Origin: Nitrospirota bacterium
Lineage (GTDB): Bacteria; Nitrospirota; UBA9217
DNA length: 64,000 nt
NCBI GenBank assembly: GCA_023229435.1
Contig: JALNZF010000001.1
Span: 310,001 to 374,000, forward strand
Direction: 5' to 3'
A program made the position numbers and the translations under genes. Under the pieces are notes generated by a model. The model worked only from the letters and a program-made list of their open reading frames with translations. It was not told the origin of the DNA and searched no databases. Positions 35,792 through 44,391 of this stretch are shown here, piece by piece; position 1 is the first letter of the stretch; each line of letters opens with the position of its first letter.

Positions 35792-36051
35792 AATACAAAC
35801 GCATAAAATATTGTTACCTGTAGGGCAAGGCTTTAGTTTTGCTTTAACAGGTTGTTGAAAAACGCTTAGTTTACCCTTCGACCCTTCGGCAAGCTCAGGG
35901 CTCAGGGCGAACGGAGCGTGTATTGAATTTATTCGTATTTATCCGTTCGTGGTGAGCCTGTCGAACCACAAAAGACTTTTTCAACAGCCTGTTAAACAAC
36001 CCTGAAGGGTTGCCCTGCAAATGATATAATAACAATTATTGCGTTTGCTAT
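35792..36051. mobile_element. MITE-like repeat A, copy 2, interrupted by repeat B
   Basis: Left part 35792-35847 and right part 35996-36051 together match the intact copy at 22776-22887. The interruption is repeat B copy 3 plus one TTAA. Removing those 148 bp leaves exactly 112 bp, the length of the intact copy. Terminal inverts GCAAACGCA-like and TGCGTTTGC are kept, with the left one mutated to ACAAACGCA. Confidence 0.78.
35848..35991 (+). mobile_element. MITE-like repeat B, copy 3 (144 bp), nested in repeat A
   Basis: Same orientation and termini as copies 1 and 2. It is flanked by TTAA at 35844-35847 and 35992-35995; the intact repeat A has a single TTAA at this point. It is 1 bp shorter than copy 1 through loss of one A in an A-run. 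Confidence 0.85.
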
Positions 36052-36054
36052 AAT
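36046..36054 (+). promoter_or_regulatory. Extended -10 box at the right edge of repeat A
   Basis: TGC-TATAAT (TATAAT at 36049-36054) is formed by the last bases of the repeat (TGCTAT) and the first flanking bases (AAT). It lies just upstream of GGAGGT and the ATG at 36072. No -35 is seen. Confidence 0.35.
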
Positions 36055-36071
36055 GAATTAGGAGGTGTGCC

Positions 36072-36560
36072 ATGAGAAAGACGCTTTTACAGGTAGTGAT
36101 GGTCGTGGTGAGTGTTTTCTTTGCAACAACGCTGTATGCTCAGACGGATTATTATGTCCAGAGCGTAAAGGCCAAGGTGATGTCCGGCCCATCGTTCAAG
36201 TCCGGGGTCATCTCCGAGGTATCCAAGGGGCACAAACTGAGCTCATCAGGCAAAGAAGGCTCCTGGGTAAAGGTCAGGATCTCCGACAAGGATGGATACG
36301 TGTCGTCCCTTCTGGTGTCGACCCACCCGCCCTTTGAAAAAACGGGGATTATCAAGGGCGAGGACGCTGAAATAAAGCAGGGTGTTCGCCGCCGCGCTTC
36401 ATCCTATACGAGCGCCGCCGCCGCCCGTGGTCTGGCGCAGGACGAACGCAGGAGGCTGAGCAAGGAAGAGGCAATCGACTACTATTCACTTGATAAGGTT
36501 GAGTCCTTTACCTTGAGCCCCGACGAAATCACCCGGTTCATGGAGGGTAAAAAACTATGA
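36072..36560 (+). CDS. Secreted SH3-domain protein
   Basis: 162-aa exported protein. The signal peptide ends near LYAQ (about residue 23). A bacterial SH3-like domain (about 28-83) has YYVQSVKAKVMSGPSFKSG, GSWVKVRISDKDGYV and LLV, typical of SH3b/SH3_3 domains that bind cell-wall peptides. The C-terminus (90-162) is charged and helical. GGAGGT (36061-36066) supports the start. It overlaps the M48 peptidase gene by 4 bp, so the two are coupled and likely act together in the periplasm. Confidence 0.85.
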   Translation: MRKTLLQVVMVVVSVFFATTLYAQTDYYVQSVKAKVMSGPSFKSGVISEVSKGHKLSSSGKEGSWVKVRISDKDGYVSSLLVSTHPPFEKTGIIKGEDAEIKQGVRRRASSYTSAAAARGLAQDERRRLSKEEAIDYYSLDKVESFTLSPDEITRFMEGKKL

Positions 36561-37402
36561 AGATCTCCATCTCCCTGTTCGTGGTTATAACAGCATTGTG
36601 TTTTCTCTTACCCGGAGCGCTCATTGCGGCGGAACCCGAGGCGCAGTTCAGACAGCGGGTATCGACCGGCGATGTAGAGCTGTCGTCCGATGTAGACGAA
36701 GAGGTAAGGTTCGGACGCGAAGTGGCGGCGCGGGTCATCGCCCGGTACGGACTCTATGAGAATCCGAAGCTTATGAAATACGTCAATCTGGTCGGAAGCG
36801 TCATCGCGCGGACCACGAATCGTCCTGAGCTCGATTTTCATTTTGCCGTTCTGAACACGGACGAGATCAACGCCTATGCCGCGCCAGGCGGCTATGTATT
36901 CATCACCCGGGGCGCGATGCTCAAGATGCAGGACGAGGCGGAGCTCGCGGGCGTGATCGCCCATGAGATGGGGCACATTGTCGAGAAGCATGTGGTGAAG
37001 GAGCTGAAGATCAAGGGGTCCGATGAATCGACTGCCGCGGGCCTCGCGGCGATCATCGGCGGCTCATCCCAGTCGGCACGCACGGCGTTCTCACAGGCAG
37101 TGGACCAGGCGCTGGACATGCTTTTCAAGAACGGCTACAAACGCGAAGACGAGACACAGGCCGATAAGGACGCGGTCCTGTTTTGCGCGCTTTCAGGGTA
37201 TGAACCGTCCGGACTGGTGAAGTTTTTTGAACGGCTCAATACCCAGAAGGGAAAGAATACCGGGGTACTTGACAAGACCCATCCCGCGTACGTGGACAGG
37301 ATCGCGTTGCTCAAGCGTACCATTACTGAAGAAGGCGTTGATACCGGAAGCTACAAAAACCATCAGGACCGATTTGCAGAGGTTATTAAAGAGTTGAAAT
37401 GA
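36557..37402 (+). CDS. M48-family zinc metallopeptidase (BepA/LoiP-like), secreted
   Basis: 281-aa peptidase with a signal peptide (about 1-25), then an M48 domain containing the zinc motif HEMGH (136-140) and a later EDETQADKDA segment that supplies the third ligand. The flanking YAAPGGYVFITRGAM is typical of the BepA/YcaL/LoiP group of periplasmic proteases that handle misassembled outer-membrane proteins. The C-terminus carries THPAYVDRIALLK, a conserved family tail. It is translationally coupled to the SH3 protein upstream. No TPR domain, unlike BepA itself. Confidence 0.93.
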   Translation: MKISISLFVVITALCFLLPGALIAAEPEAQFRQRVSTGDVELSSDVDEEVRFGREVAARVIARYGLYENPKLMKYVNLVGSVIARTTNRPELDFHFAVLNTDEINAYAAPGGYVFITRGAMLKMQDEAELAGVIAHEMGHIVEKHVVKELKIKGSDESTAAGLAAIIGGSSQSARTAFSQAVDQALDMLFKNGYKREDETQADKDAVLFCALSGYEPSGLVKFFERLNTQKGKNTGVLDKTHPAYVDRIALLKRTITEEGVDTGSYKNHQDRFAEVIKELK

Positions 37403-37461
37403 CCACACATGCCGGTTTAAAATTAGTCACGGCATCAAAAAATCGAGATGTATCCTCATAT

Positions 37462-37545
37462 CGTCATCCCCAAATTTCTTTAATCGGGGATATGGTTTTA
37501 ATCAGGAAGAACCGGATTCCCGCTCAGAATCACTGCGGGAATGAC
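37462..37545. repeat. CGTCATCCC...GGGAATGAC intergenic repeat
   Basis: Terminal inverts CGTCATCCCC (37462-37471) and CGGGAATGAC (37536-37545) with inner ATTCCCGC. Same family as 58786-58861. It separates the M48 gene from the FadL-type gene. Confidence 0.6.
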
Positions 37546-37619
37546 CAAGATATAGTATAGTTAGACCACTATTACTCAGGACATCAAAAAACTTTTTTTT
37601 AATGAGACAGGGAGGACTT

Positions 37620-38906
37620 ATGATCCGGATATCTTCGAGGCTGGTTTCAGGGTTACTGTTAGCAGTGGTGTTTCTTTGCAACAGCGCAAGCGCGGACGAA
37701 TTTCATTATACCAACCTTCTCATCGGCGACCGCGCGTCGGGCATGGGCGGGGCGTATACCGCTGTTTCCGACGACGCAACCGGTCTCTACTACAATCCCG
37801 CCGGCGCCGCGTACACAGCCGGCAGGAGCATTTCCGCCAGCGTGAACGCGTTCTATAACACCGAGAAAAAATACAAAAACGTGATCGGCGGCAATGGATG
37901 GGTCAGGACGTCCTCGTCACTGTTGCCGAACTATTTCGGCGTGGTCCAGCCGATGGGAAAGTTCAAGGTCGGCATTTCCTATGCCGTGCCGGAATCGATC
38001 ATGGAAGACCAGGACCAGACGTTCCATGACCTGCCGCTCAGTTCCGGGATTGCAGGCTATAACCCACCCGGCACGTATATATCATCGTACATCATCAATT
38101 TCAACAACGAAAGCACCAAGTACAACTTCGGGCCGTCAATTGCCGCCGAGCTTGCGGACAATTTTGCCGCTGGGTTCACCCTTTACTATTATCAACGGAA
38201 AACACAATGGATCCTCAATCAGATCATTAAAACAAGCAACGGGGGATCTGAGTGGACCAATGATTATTTTCAGACGGAAGAATGGGGCCTGAGGCCGGTC
38301 CTGGGTTTTATGTATGCTCCGGTTGACAAATTCTCGATGGGTGTCGCGGTTTCCCAGGTCCTGATACAGGGGTCCGATACCACGTATCAACACTCCTATC
38401 GAAGAGAGAACATCGCTGTCGACAATATCCCGAGCAACAACAACGTCGTGAGCCTGCCGGACGGGCAGTCGAGCTTCGGTGAAAGAAGAAAATATCCTGC
38501 GCAGGTATCTCTCGGGTTGGCTTATTTCCCGACTCAAAGTTTGGTCCTCTCGACTGATCTGAACTATTTTACCAAGGTTGGTCAGGTGAATGCGGATGCG
38601 GTATTAAATCTGGCCGTGGGCGCGGAGTATTATTTCTCCAAATTCTGGGCAATGCGGGGAGGCTTTTTCACCGATTATGCGAACACGCCGAAGATTTCAT
38701 CGACCGAAATGAACCAGAATGAGCATATCGACCTTTACGGAACGACGCTCTCGGTCAGCCACTTTACCCGGCATACATCCGTAACGTTCGGAGGAGGATA
38801 TAATTACGGAAGTGGAACGGCACAGATCATCAGCAACAGCACCAGGACGCAGGATGCCGATTCATTAGGCTGGATGTTGTTCCTCTCCTCGTCCTTTTCT
38901 TATTAA
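37620..38906 (+). CDS. Outer-membrane beta-barrel, OmpP1/FadL/TodX-like
   Basis: 428-aa outer-membrane protein. The signal peptide ends at SASA (about 24). The mature N-terminus DEFHYTNLLIGDRASGMGGAYTAVSDDATGLYYNPAG matches FadL/UPF0164-type barrels through its GMGGAYTAVSDD and YNPAG segments. Alternating beta strands continue to a terminal aromatic (SSSFSY). Such proteins import hydrophobic compounds or act in surface assembly; the substrate is unknown. GGGAGGA (37610-37616) selects ATG 37620 rather than 37602. A lipoprotein gene with its own promoter follows. Confidence 0.88.
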   Translation: MIRISSRLVSGLLLAVVFLCNSASADEFHYTNLLIGDRASGMGGAYTAVSDDATGLYYNPAGAAYTAGRSISASVNAFYNTEKKYKNVIGGNGWVRTSSSLLPNYFGVVQPMGKFKVGISYAVPESIMEDQDQTFHDLPLSSGIAGYNPPGTYISSYIINFNNESTKYNFGPSIAAELADNFAAGFTLYYYQRKTQWILNQIIKTSNGGSEWTNDYFQTEEWGLRPVLGFMYAPVDKFSMGVAVSQVLIQGSDTTYQHSYRRENIAVDNIPSNNNVVSLPDGQSSFGERRKYPAQVSLGLAYFPTQSLVLSTDLNYFTKVGQVNADAVLNLAVGAEYYFSKFWAMRGGFFTDYANTPKISSTEMNQNEHIDLYGTTLSVSHFTRHTSVTFGGGYNYGSGTAQIISNSTRTQDADSLGWMLFLSSSFSY

Positions 38907-38946
38907 GAGGACAATGGACAATAATAAAATTGATGTGAATAGTACC

Positions 38947-38975
38947 TTGACAAAGTTGGTTCGACCGGTTAAAAT
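38947..38975 (+). promoter_or_regulatory. Sigma-70 promoter of the lipoprotein gene at 39112
   Basis: TTGACA (38947-38952), 17-bp spacer, TAAAAT (38970-38975): near-consensus. Leader of about 130 nt to the ATG. Confidence 0.65.
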
Positions 38976-39111
38976 TTTATCCTGTTGCATTGTACAAATA
39001 TAGTTCTGATAAAGTGAATAAACACACATGAAGAAAAAGGGGGGGGTGAGTAGACTAATCCAATGTTTGCACCATGCTTTATCAAATCTCAATAAATTCA
39101 AGGAGGACCCA

Positions 39112-40989
39112 ATGAAAAACATTAGTAAATATCTTTTAACAGCATTAGTATCGGTTGCGCTCGCCATGACCATGACAGCCTGCGGCGGCGGGGGTAGCAG
39201 CGATGGCGGAGGTGGAGGGGGTGGAGGGGCTATTACCACAAACGCACAAGGCAGCAGCGCCTCCGCTTCCGCGGCACAGTCGACGTCTCTCGCTTCCAAT
39301 TCCGGCGTGTCTCTCAGCAATATAGCTGAGGGATCCCAGTCCGGGCCTGGGGCAAGCAGGTTCAAGACGCCCCTTGCCGTTAAAGACGCAAAGTTCAACA
39401 AGGTTCATGCAGCGCAGACCAGGGCAATGAAAGTGCAGAAGAAAAAACTGGCATCCGCCCTAAAGAAGGCGAAAGCCGCTGTTACAGCTAATAGAGCTAC
39501 TGTTACGATTCCTGCCACGGATGACCCTTGCGAGGACAGCGGTAAGATGACCTTCAACGGCGACTACGATGATGTCAGCGGTGTTTTTAACCTGACCATG
39601 ACCTATTACCAGTGTCGTGAGCTTGATGAAGAACTGAATGGCGCGACCTCTGTTTCAGGCGTTTATTCAACTTCGGGCAATGACACGATCACTATGAAAC
39701 TGGGAGATGCTGATGGCACTATCGAGAGCACTGACTTCATGGCGCGGCTTTTCACTACCGGCTATGGGGATGTGTATGCTACCTATATCGCTGACATGAC
39801 CCTCACGGGAAGCGTAAGCTGCTCGAACGCAGCATGCGATACGTTTACTTCCACCTTAAGCGCAAGCGGTACAGAAAAGTATGACGATTACATCAATGTA
39901 TATACCTTTACGTACAGCAGTTTCTCCTTTACAGGGTCGGATACCACGACAACAGCGGGTTATACCGCATCCTATACGATTAACGGCGGGATCAGCGAAG
40001 CCTGGACATCGGGCTCGACCGCCGAGGGGGCTTCCGTCACGTTCACGACCTTCGTGCTGACCTTTACGGACACCGCCACATATTATGAGGAGACAGCCGA
40101 CGGCACCGTGACATTGAGTTTCACACCGGCTGATTACTGCTTTGCCGGCACCTTCACCATAGATACGGTAACGCCGGTCCGCACGAGCTATGCGACCGGT
40201 TTGACTACGCAGGGCAATGTGGTGATAAACGGCAACGTGACGATCGTGTATAACCCGGACGGCACCATTACGGTGACGGTCACCGGCCAAACCTCGGATA
40301 CCTTTGCCAGTAATGATGCATTCGAGGTGGTCTGCGATCTTCAGGAACAGGAGGCGCAGGACAGCACTGTCACCACGGTGTCAACGGGAGGGACCACCAC
40401 TACAACAGGCACGACGCTGCTGGCCACGCTCACGTGGACAGGCACGGGATGTCCCACTACTACCGGCTGCACGAGCGACATGGACCTCCACCTTATGCAT
40501 TATGCAGACACAGCGCCTACATCAGCCAGCACGGTTGATTTCCATATATACTTTGCCGACCAGGATGGTACTGATTTATCGGTCAATCCGCTTCCTAATG
40601 ATGATGTGAACACGCCGGTAATCTGCACGAATAACGATTGCACGACTGGCGATGTCATCGGTGGATACGAGGGGAATCTCGACTACGACGACACGGAAGG
40701 GGATGGCCCTGAGCATCTGACTGTGTCATCACTGCCAGTTGGCTACTATCTTCTGTATGTGGACCCGTGGGGAATGGATTTCGACGCAACTGCTACGGTA
40801 AAAGTATCGCTTAAAATCGGTAGCAATGCGTATACGTTCCCGACCTATATGTTCAATGGCACCTCATCTGCGGACTACCGCGTGTGCGACGTCAAGGTTG
40901 CGGTAGACGGAGTGGTAACGATTTTGACGCCCAACACGGGCCTCACTTCGCTTGCGCCGGCTCTAAACGCGCAAAAGGTGCGGAGATAA
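39112..40989 (+). CDS. Large Thr-rich lipoprotein with C-terminal YfaP/DUF2135-like domain
   Basis: 625-aa predicted lipoprotein: lipobox MTAC makes Cys24 the lipid site, followed by a Gly/Ser linker (GGGGSS, then a Gly8 run) and a Ser/Ala-rich region. Residues about 145-425 are beta-rich, Thr-rich and of unknown family. The C-terminal domain (about 445-610) has LTWTGTGC, SDMDLHLMHY and YYLLYVDPWG, as in YfaP/DUF2135-type domains. AGGAGG (39101-39106) marks ATG 39112; the frame upstream to 39028 is non-coding leader. It has its own promoter and a strong terminator, so it is monocistronic. Probably surface-exposed; role unknown. Confidence 0.82.
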   Translation: MKNISKYLLTALVSVALAMTMTACGGGGSSDGGGGGGGGAITTNAQGSSASASAAQSTSLASNSGVSLSNIAEGSQSGPGASRFKTPLAVKDAKFNKVHAAQTRAMKVQKKKLASALKKAKAAVTANRATVTIPATDDPCEDSGKMTFNGDYDDVSGVFNLTMTYYQCRELDEELNGATSVSGVYSTSGNDTITMKLGDADGTIESTDFMARLFTTGYGDVYATYIADMTLTGSVSCSNAACDTFTSTLSASGTEKYDDYINVYTFTYSSFSFTGSDTTTTAGYTASYTINGGISEAWTSGSTAEGASVTFTTFVLTFTDTATYYEETADGTVTLSFTPADYCFAGTFTIDTVTPVRTSYATGLTTQGNVVINGNVTIVYNPDGTITVTVTGQTSDTFASNDAFEVVCDLQEQEAQDSTVTTVSTGGTTTTTGTTLLATLTWTGTGCPTTTGCTSDMDLHLMHYADTAPTSASTVDFHIYFADQDGTDLSVNPLPNDDVNTPVICTNNDCTTGDVIGGYEGNLDYDDTEGDGPEHLTVSSLPVGYYLLYVDPWGMDFDATATVKVSLKIGSNAYTFPTYMFNGTSSADYRVCDVKVAVDGVVTILTPNTGLTSLAPALNAQKVRR

Positions 40990-41010
40990 GCAATTCAGTA
41001 TATTCATCCA

Positions 41011-41042
41011 ACAGGGGCATCTTCGGATGCCCCTGTTTTTTT
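41011..41042 (+). terminator. Intrinsic terminator after the lipoprotein gene
   Basis: Stem CAGGGGCATC / GATGCCCCTG with tetraloop TTCG (41012-41035), then seven T residues. Confidence 0.95.
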
Positions 41043-41066
41043 ATAAAGATTTAAGTGAATGATTGT

Positions 41067-41738
41067 ATGAGAAAATACATAGGATGCGTTTTCGCGTTTA
41101 TTGTATTCTGGTCGCAAGCAACACAGCCTGCATCCGCGGCTGAGCCTTCATACACGATCCTCTATTTTTATTCCTCAACCTGTCCCCACTGTAAAAATGT
41201 CGCGCCTGTCATGAAAGACTTGAGCAAAGAATACAAGATCCAGGGTCTGCTGTACGGAAAGGATGCTGGAGAACAGATGCCTTATGAGGTCAAAAAGGGC
41301 GACAAAGCCACATCGTCAAAATACGGGGTTAAGGGTGTGCCGTCGCTCGTTATGCTGAAGGATGATAAATTCAGGCTAAAGATCGCCGGAGAACATAATA
41401 TAAAGGATGCACCGTTGATCTTGAAGGCCTTCCGCAAAGGCGCTTTGACCGTGTCCGAAGCAATTGAAAAAGGACCGCGGAAGACGTATACTGTGATCGG
41501 ATGGATCGGGAGCAGGGGAGAATATTTCAAAAACGCCCGGTTTGTATTGACCGACCGGAAGCGGACCATTTCAGTCAAACCATGGCTGCCGCTTGAAGCG
41601 GTCAAATCTCCGTTCAAAAAAGCGCGGCCAAGGCTTATGTCCGATGTTATAGACAAACCGGTATTAATTGAGGGTCTGTTAACAAAAATAAACGACGATT
41701 TACAATTTACGGTCAGGAAGGAAATTATCCTTGAATAA
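41067..41738 (+). CDS. Secreted thioredoxin-like protein
   Basis: 223-aa exported protein with signal peptide (about 1-25), then a thioredoxin fold with active-site CPHC in YSSTCPHCKNVAPVMKDL (about residues 36-53) and cis-Pro segment GVKGVPSLVML. The C-terminal 90 residues (after about 130) form an extra beta-rich domain of unknown type. Probably a periplasmic thiol-disulfide enzyme. It overlaps the M6-like protease gene by 8 bp, suggesting it serves that protein, which contains several cysteines. ATG 41067 or GTG 41055 could start; both ribosome sites are weak. Confidence 0.82.
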   Translation: MRKYIGCVFAFIVFWSQATQPASAAEPSYTILYFYSSTCPHCKNVAPVMKDLSKEYKIQGLLYGKDAGEQMPYEVKKGDKATSSKYGVKGVPSLVMLKDDKFRLKIAGEHNIKDAPLILKAFRKGALTVSEAIEKGPRKTYTVIGWIGSRGEYFKNARFVLTDRKRTISVKPWLPLEAVKSPFKKARPRLMSDVIDKPVLIEGLLTKINDDLQFTVRKEIILE

Positions 41739-43746
41739 AGTACTTGCCGGTATTGCCGCAATTCTTCTTTTCCATTCAGTCGCCATCGCAGCACCGCATA
41801 TCTTTAAGAACAAACCTGAGCCGATCGAAAGGGTGGGGACCCCGCTGCAAGAGCGCATGGTCATGAGATCAGGGCGTCTCATGCGCGCGCCCGGAAGCTA
41901 TCCCGCCTCGGTGGACATTCTATTTTTGAAGGTGGAATTTCAGGAAGATCCGGCCCCATCGTCATCACGCACCACGGGAACCGGACTATGGAGCGATCCG
42001 CTGTACGCGTATGGCGGTGACTCCGACTACTGGATCAACAAGGCAAAAACGAACTTTATCAACTACTGGAACGAAGTCTCGTATAACAAACTTATCGTCA
42101 GCGTGGTAACATCCACAAACGTTTATAAACTTCCCCATACGATGTCGTACTATGGCAATGAATCAAACGCCGCACTTGAGAGCCTCATTAACGACAGCGT
42201 TACCGCTGCGAACACCGATACCGATCCTGCGACAAAAATCGATTTCACGCTTTATGACGCCATCCTTATTGTTCATGCAGGCACCGGTGAGGAATCAGAC
42301 ACCGCAGGTGATACGTCCAACGACATCTGGTCGCTCTACTATTCAAACAACTGCATCTCGCCCAACGCCTCGGGCGTCGGGTGTCTCACCACCACGCTTA
42401 AGAACGGCCAGACAATAAAAGAAGCCATCATCATGCCCCAGACAGACTCCCAGGACAATATCATCGTCGATCCGCTTGGAGTGTATGTGCATGAGTTCGG
42501 CCACTGGCTCGGCCTGCCGGATCTGTATTGCACCGGCCTTGTCTGCCTCCCGGATGGCGTGGGTAAATGGAGCCTGATGGGCGACGGCATCTATACTGCT
42601 GACCCGGCCACTCCCGATATTTACGGATCTTCTCCCGTGCATCTTGATGCCTGGAGCAAAGTATTTCTCGGCTGGGTCACTCCTGAAACGACTGTTCCGC
42701 CCACGGACATTGGAAACCACGTTTTTGCTCCTGTGGAGACTAACCAGGACATCGTAAAGATACAGGCCTCATCCTCTGCACCCACGCAGTATTTCCTGCT
42801 CGAGAACCGTCAACTGACCGGGTATGACAAAGGTCTGCCGGGCCACGGGCTGCTGATCTGGCTGATCGACGACTATGTGATCAATCTCAACTTCCCCTCC
42901 AATACCATTAATAACAACTCGTTCAGGCCCGGTGTCAAATTGATCGAGGCGGACAATGATTGGAATTTGCAATCGTATGGATGTACTTTGCCCGACGACT
43001 GCGGAAGCGCAGGGGACACGTTCCCGGGCTCCACGAACAACACAGCGTTCACGCTCCACTCCACTCCGCCGTCAACTGCGTATAGTCCGGCCGCATGGGT
43101 GAATGTGAGGAACATTCTTGAGACCGGACCCACGCCGACGAACACGATAACAGCCGACATCGGTTTCGTGCCGCTCCCTCCGGGGACGCCCGGAATGTTT
43201 GGGGACACCATATCATGGCCCTCGACAACAGACCAGAGCGTCATCGGCTATAACGTATACCGGAATGCCGTCCAGATCGGCCAGTCTTCGAGTCTGTCTT
43301 TCCGCGATCCTGATGCTCGCACGGGAGACGGGTATCAAGTCACCGCTATTGACGCAGACGGAGACGAGTCTGATTTTTCCGGTATGGTCATAGCCAATAT
43401 TGCGGTGGTGGACAGCGGAGGAGGGGGCGGAGGTTCCGGTTGCTTCATTGCGACGGCGGCGTACGGATCGTCATGGGAGCCGCACGTCATGGCGCTTCGG
43501 GACTTCCGGGACCGCCATCTCATGACGAACGCGGCCGGCAGGGCGTTCGTCGGGTTCTATTACCACTATTCGCCTCCCCTGGCGGAGTTTATCGGCCGCC
43601 ATGACAGTCTCAGGATACTGGCGCGGTCGGCGCTTACTCCGGTCGTATATGCGGTGAAGTATCCGTTCGTGTTTATTCTGTTCTGTTCGACTTTCACGAT
43701 GACGACGATCGCGCTGTATGGACGCGTACGGAGAAGCCGTTATTGA
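41731..43746 (+). CDS. M6-like secreted metalloprotease with FN3 and CFI-box C-terminal sorting region
   Basis: 671-aa exported protease. The TTG start (41731) is inside the thioredoxin gene, served by GGAAGGAAA. A signal peptide (about 1-20) precedes an M6/immune-inhibitor-A-like domain with zinc motif HEFGHWLGLPDLY (about 254-266). A fibronectin-type segment (about 480-555) follows. The C-terminus has a Gly-rich linker, then GCFIATAAYGS, about 60 residues, a hydrophobic segment (YPFVFILFCSTFTMTTIALYG) and a basic tail RVRRSRY. This is the CFI-box-CTERM layout, a proposed sorting or processing signal. The protease substrate and the sorting enzyme are unknown. Confidence 0.85.
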   Translation: MNKVLAGIAAILLFHSVAIAAPHIFKNKPEPIERVGTPLQERMVMRSGRLMRAPGSYPASVDILFLKVEFQEDPAPSSSRTTGTGLWSDPLYAYGGDSDYWINKAKTNFINYWNEVSYNKLIVSVVTSTNVYKLPHTMSYYGNESNAALESLINDSVTAANTDTDPATKIDFTLYDAILIVHAGTGEESDTAGDTSNDIWSLYYSNNCISPNASGVGCLTTTLKNGQTIKEAIIMPQTDSQDNIIVDPLGVYVHEFGHWLGLPDLYCTGLVCLPDGVGKWSLMGDGIYTADPATPDIYGSSPVHLDAWSKVFLGWVTPETTVPPTDIGNHVFAPVETNQDIVKIQASSSAPTQYFLLENRQLTGYDKGLPGHGLLIWLIDDYVINLNFPSNTINNNSFRPGVKLIEADNDWNLQSYGCTLPDDCGSAGDTFPGSTNNTAFTLHSTPPSTAYSPAAWVNVRNILETGPTPTNTITADIGFVPLPPGTPGMFGDTISWPSTTDQSVIGYNVYRNAVQIGQSSSLSFRDPDARTGDGYQVTAIDADGDESDFSGMVIANIAVVDSGGGGGGSGCFIATAAYGSSWEPHVMALRDFRDRHLMTNAAGRAFVGFYYHYSPPLAEFIGRHDSLRILARSALTPVVYAVKYPFVFILFCSTFTMTTIALYGRVRRSRY

Positions 43747-43771
43747 CAGTGAAAATTCAATGTGATACAGT
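43743..43771 (+). promoter_or_regulatory. Putative promoter of the Uma2 gene
   Basis: TTGACA (43743-43748) overlapping the protease stop, 17-bp spacer, TACAGT (43766-43771); 49 bp before the ATG. Confidence 0.45.
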
Positions 43772-43820
43772 ATTAACATAAGGATGCAGGCAGTCTCACC
43801 AGGTCAAAAGCGGAGATGTT

Positions 43821-44372
43821 ATGGGAACAATCACTGAAAAAAGAAAATATACTTATGAAGATTATTTAAAGACTCCCGATGATAAACGGTATGAGCTTAT
43901 TGAAGGAGATTTGCTGATGACGCCGTCGCCGAATGCAAAACATCAAGAAATTTTAATGAACTTGTCCGCGAAAATCCATCAACATGTCATGGGGAAAAAT
44001 CTCGGGAAAGTATTCATCGCGCCGCTTGATGTTCATCTTGGTGATAATGTCGTGCAGCCGGATATCCTGTTTATCTCGAGAGAGCGGATGAATATCATCG
44101 GCGAAAAAAACGTTCAGGACGCGCCTGACCTGGTTGTTGAAATTCTTTCGGAAAGCACCGCCTATCGTGACACTATTCATAAAAAGAAACTGTATGCGCG
44201 GTTCGGCGTGAAAGAGTGTTGGCTCGTCGCCCCTGAAGACAGGCTGGTCGAGGTCTATACGCTTAAGGACAAAGGCGGGTATCAGCTCCTGAAAACCTAT
44301 TCTGATAAGGACGTTATTGAATCGCAAGTCGTTAAAGGCCTCAAAATCGAGTTAAGCAAGGTCTTTGCTTAA
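43821..44372 (+). CDS. Uma2-family (DUF820) PD-(D/E)XK nuclease-like protein
   Basis: 183-aa protein of the Uma2/DUF820 family, which has the restriction-endonuclease-like fold. Family segments: YTYEDYLKTPDDKRYELIEGDL, here seen by its YELIEG core, VVQPDILFIS with the catalytic Asp, APDLVVEILSEST with the Glu, and the late YARFGVKECWLV. Cellular role is not established; the family is abundant and often mobile. GGAGATG just before the ATG serves as a weak ribosome site. It converges on mazG, 19 bp away. Confidence 0.9.
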   Translation: MGTITEKRKYTYEDYLKTPDDKRYELIEGDLLMTPSPNAKHQEILMNLSAKIHQHVMGKNLGKVFIAPLDVHLGDNVVQPDILFISRERMNIIGEKNVQDAPDLVVEILSESTAYRDTIHKKKLYARFGVKECWLVAPEDRLVEVYTLKDKGGYQLLKTYSDKDVIESQVVKGLKIELSKVFA

Positions 44373-44391
44373 CACGCCGCGCCCTTTTCGG

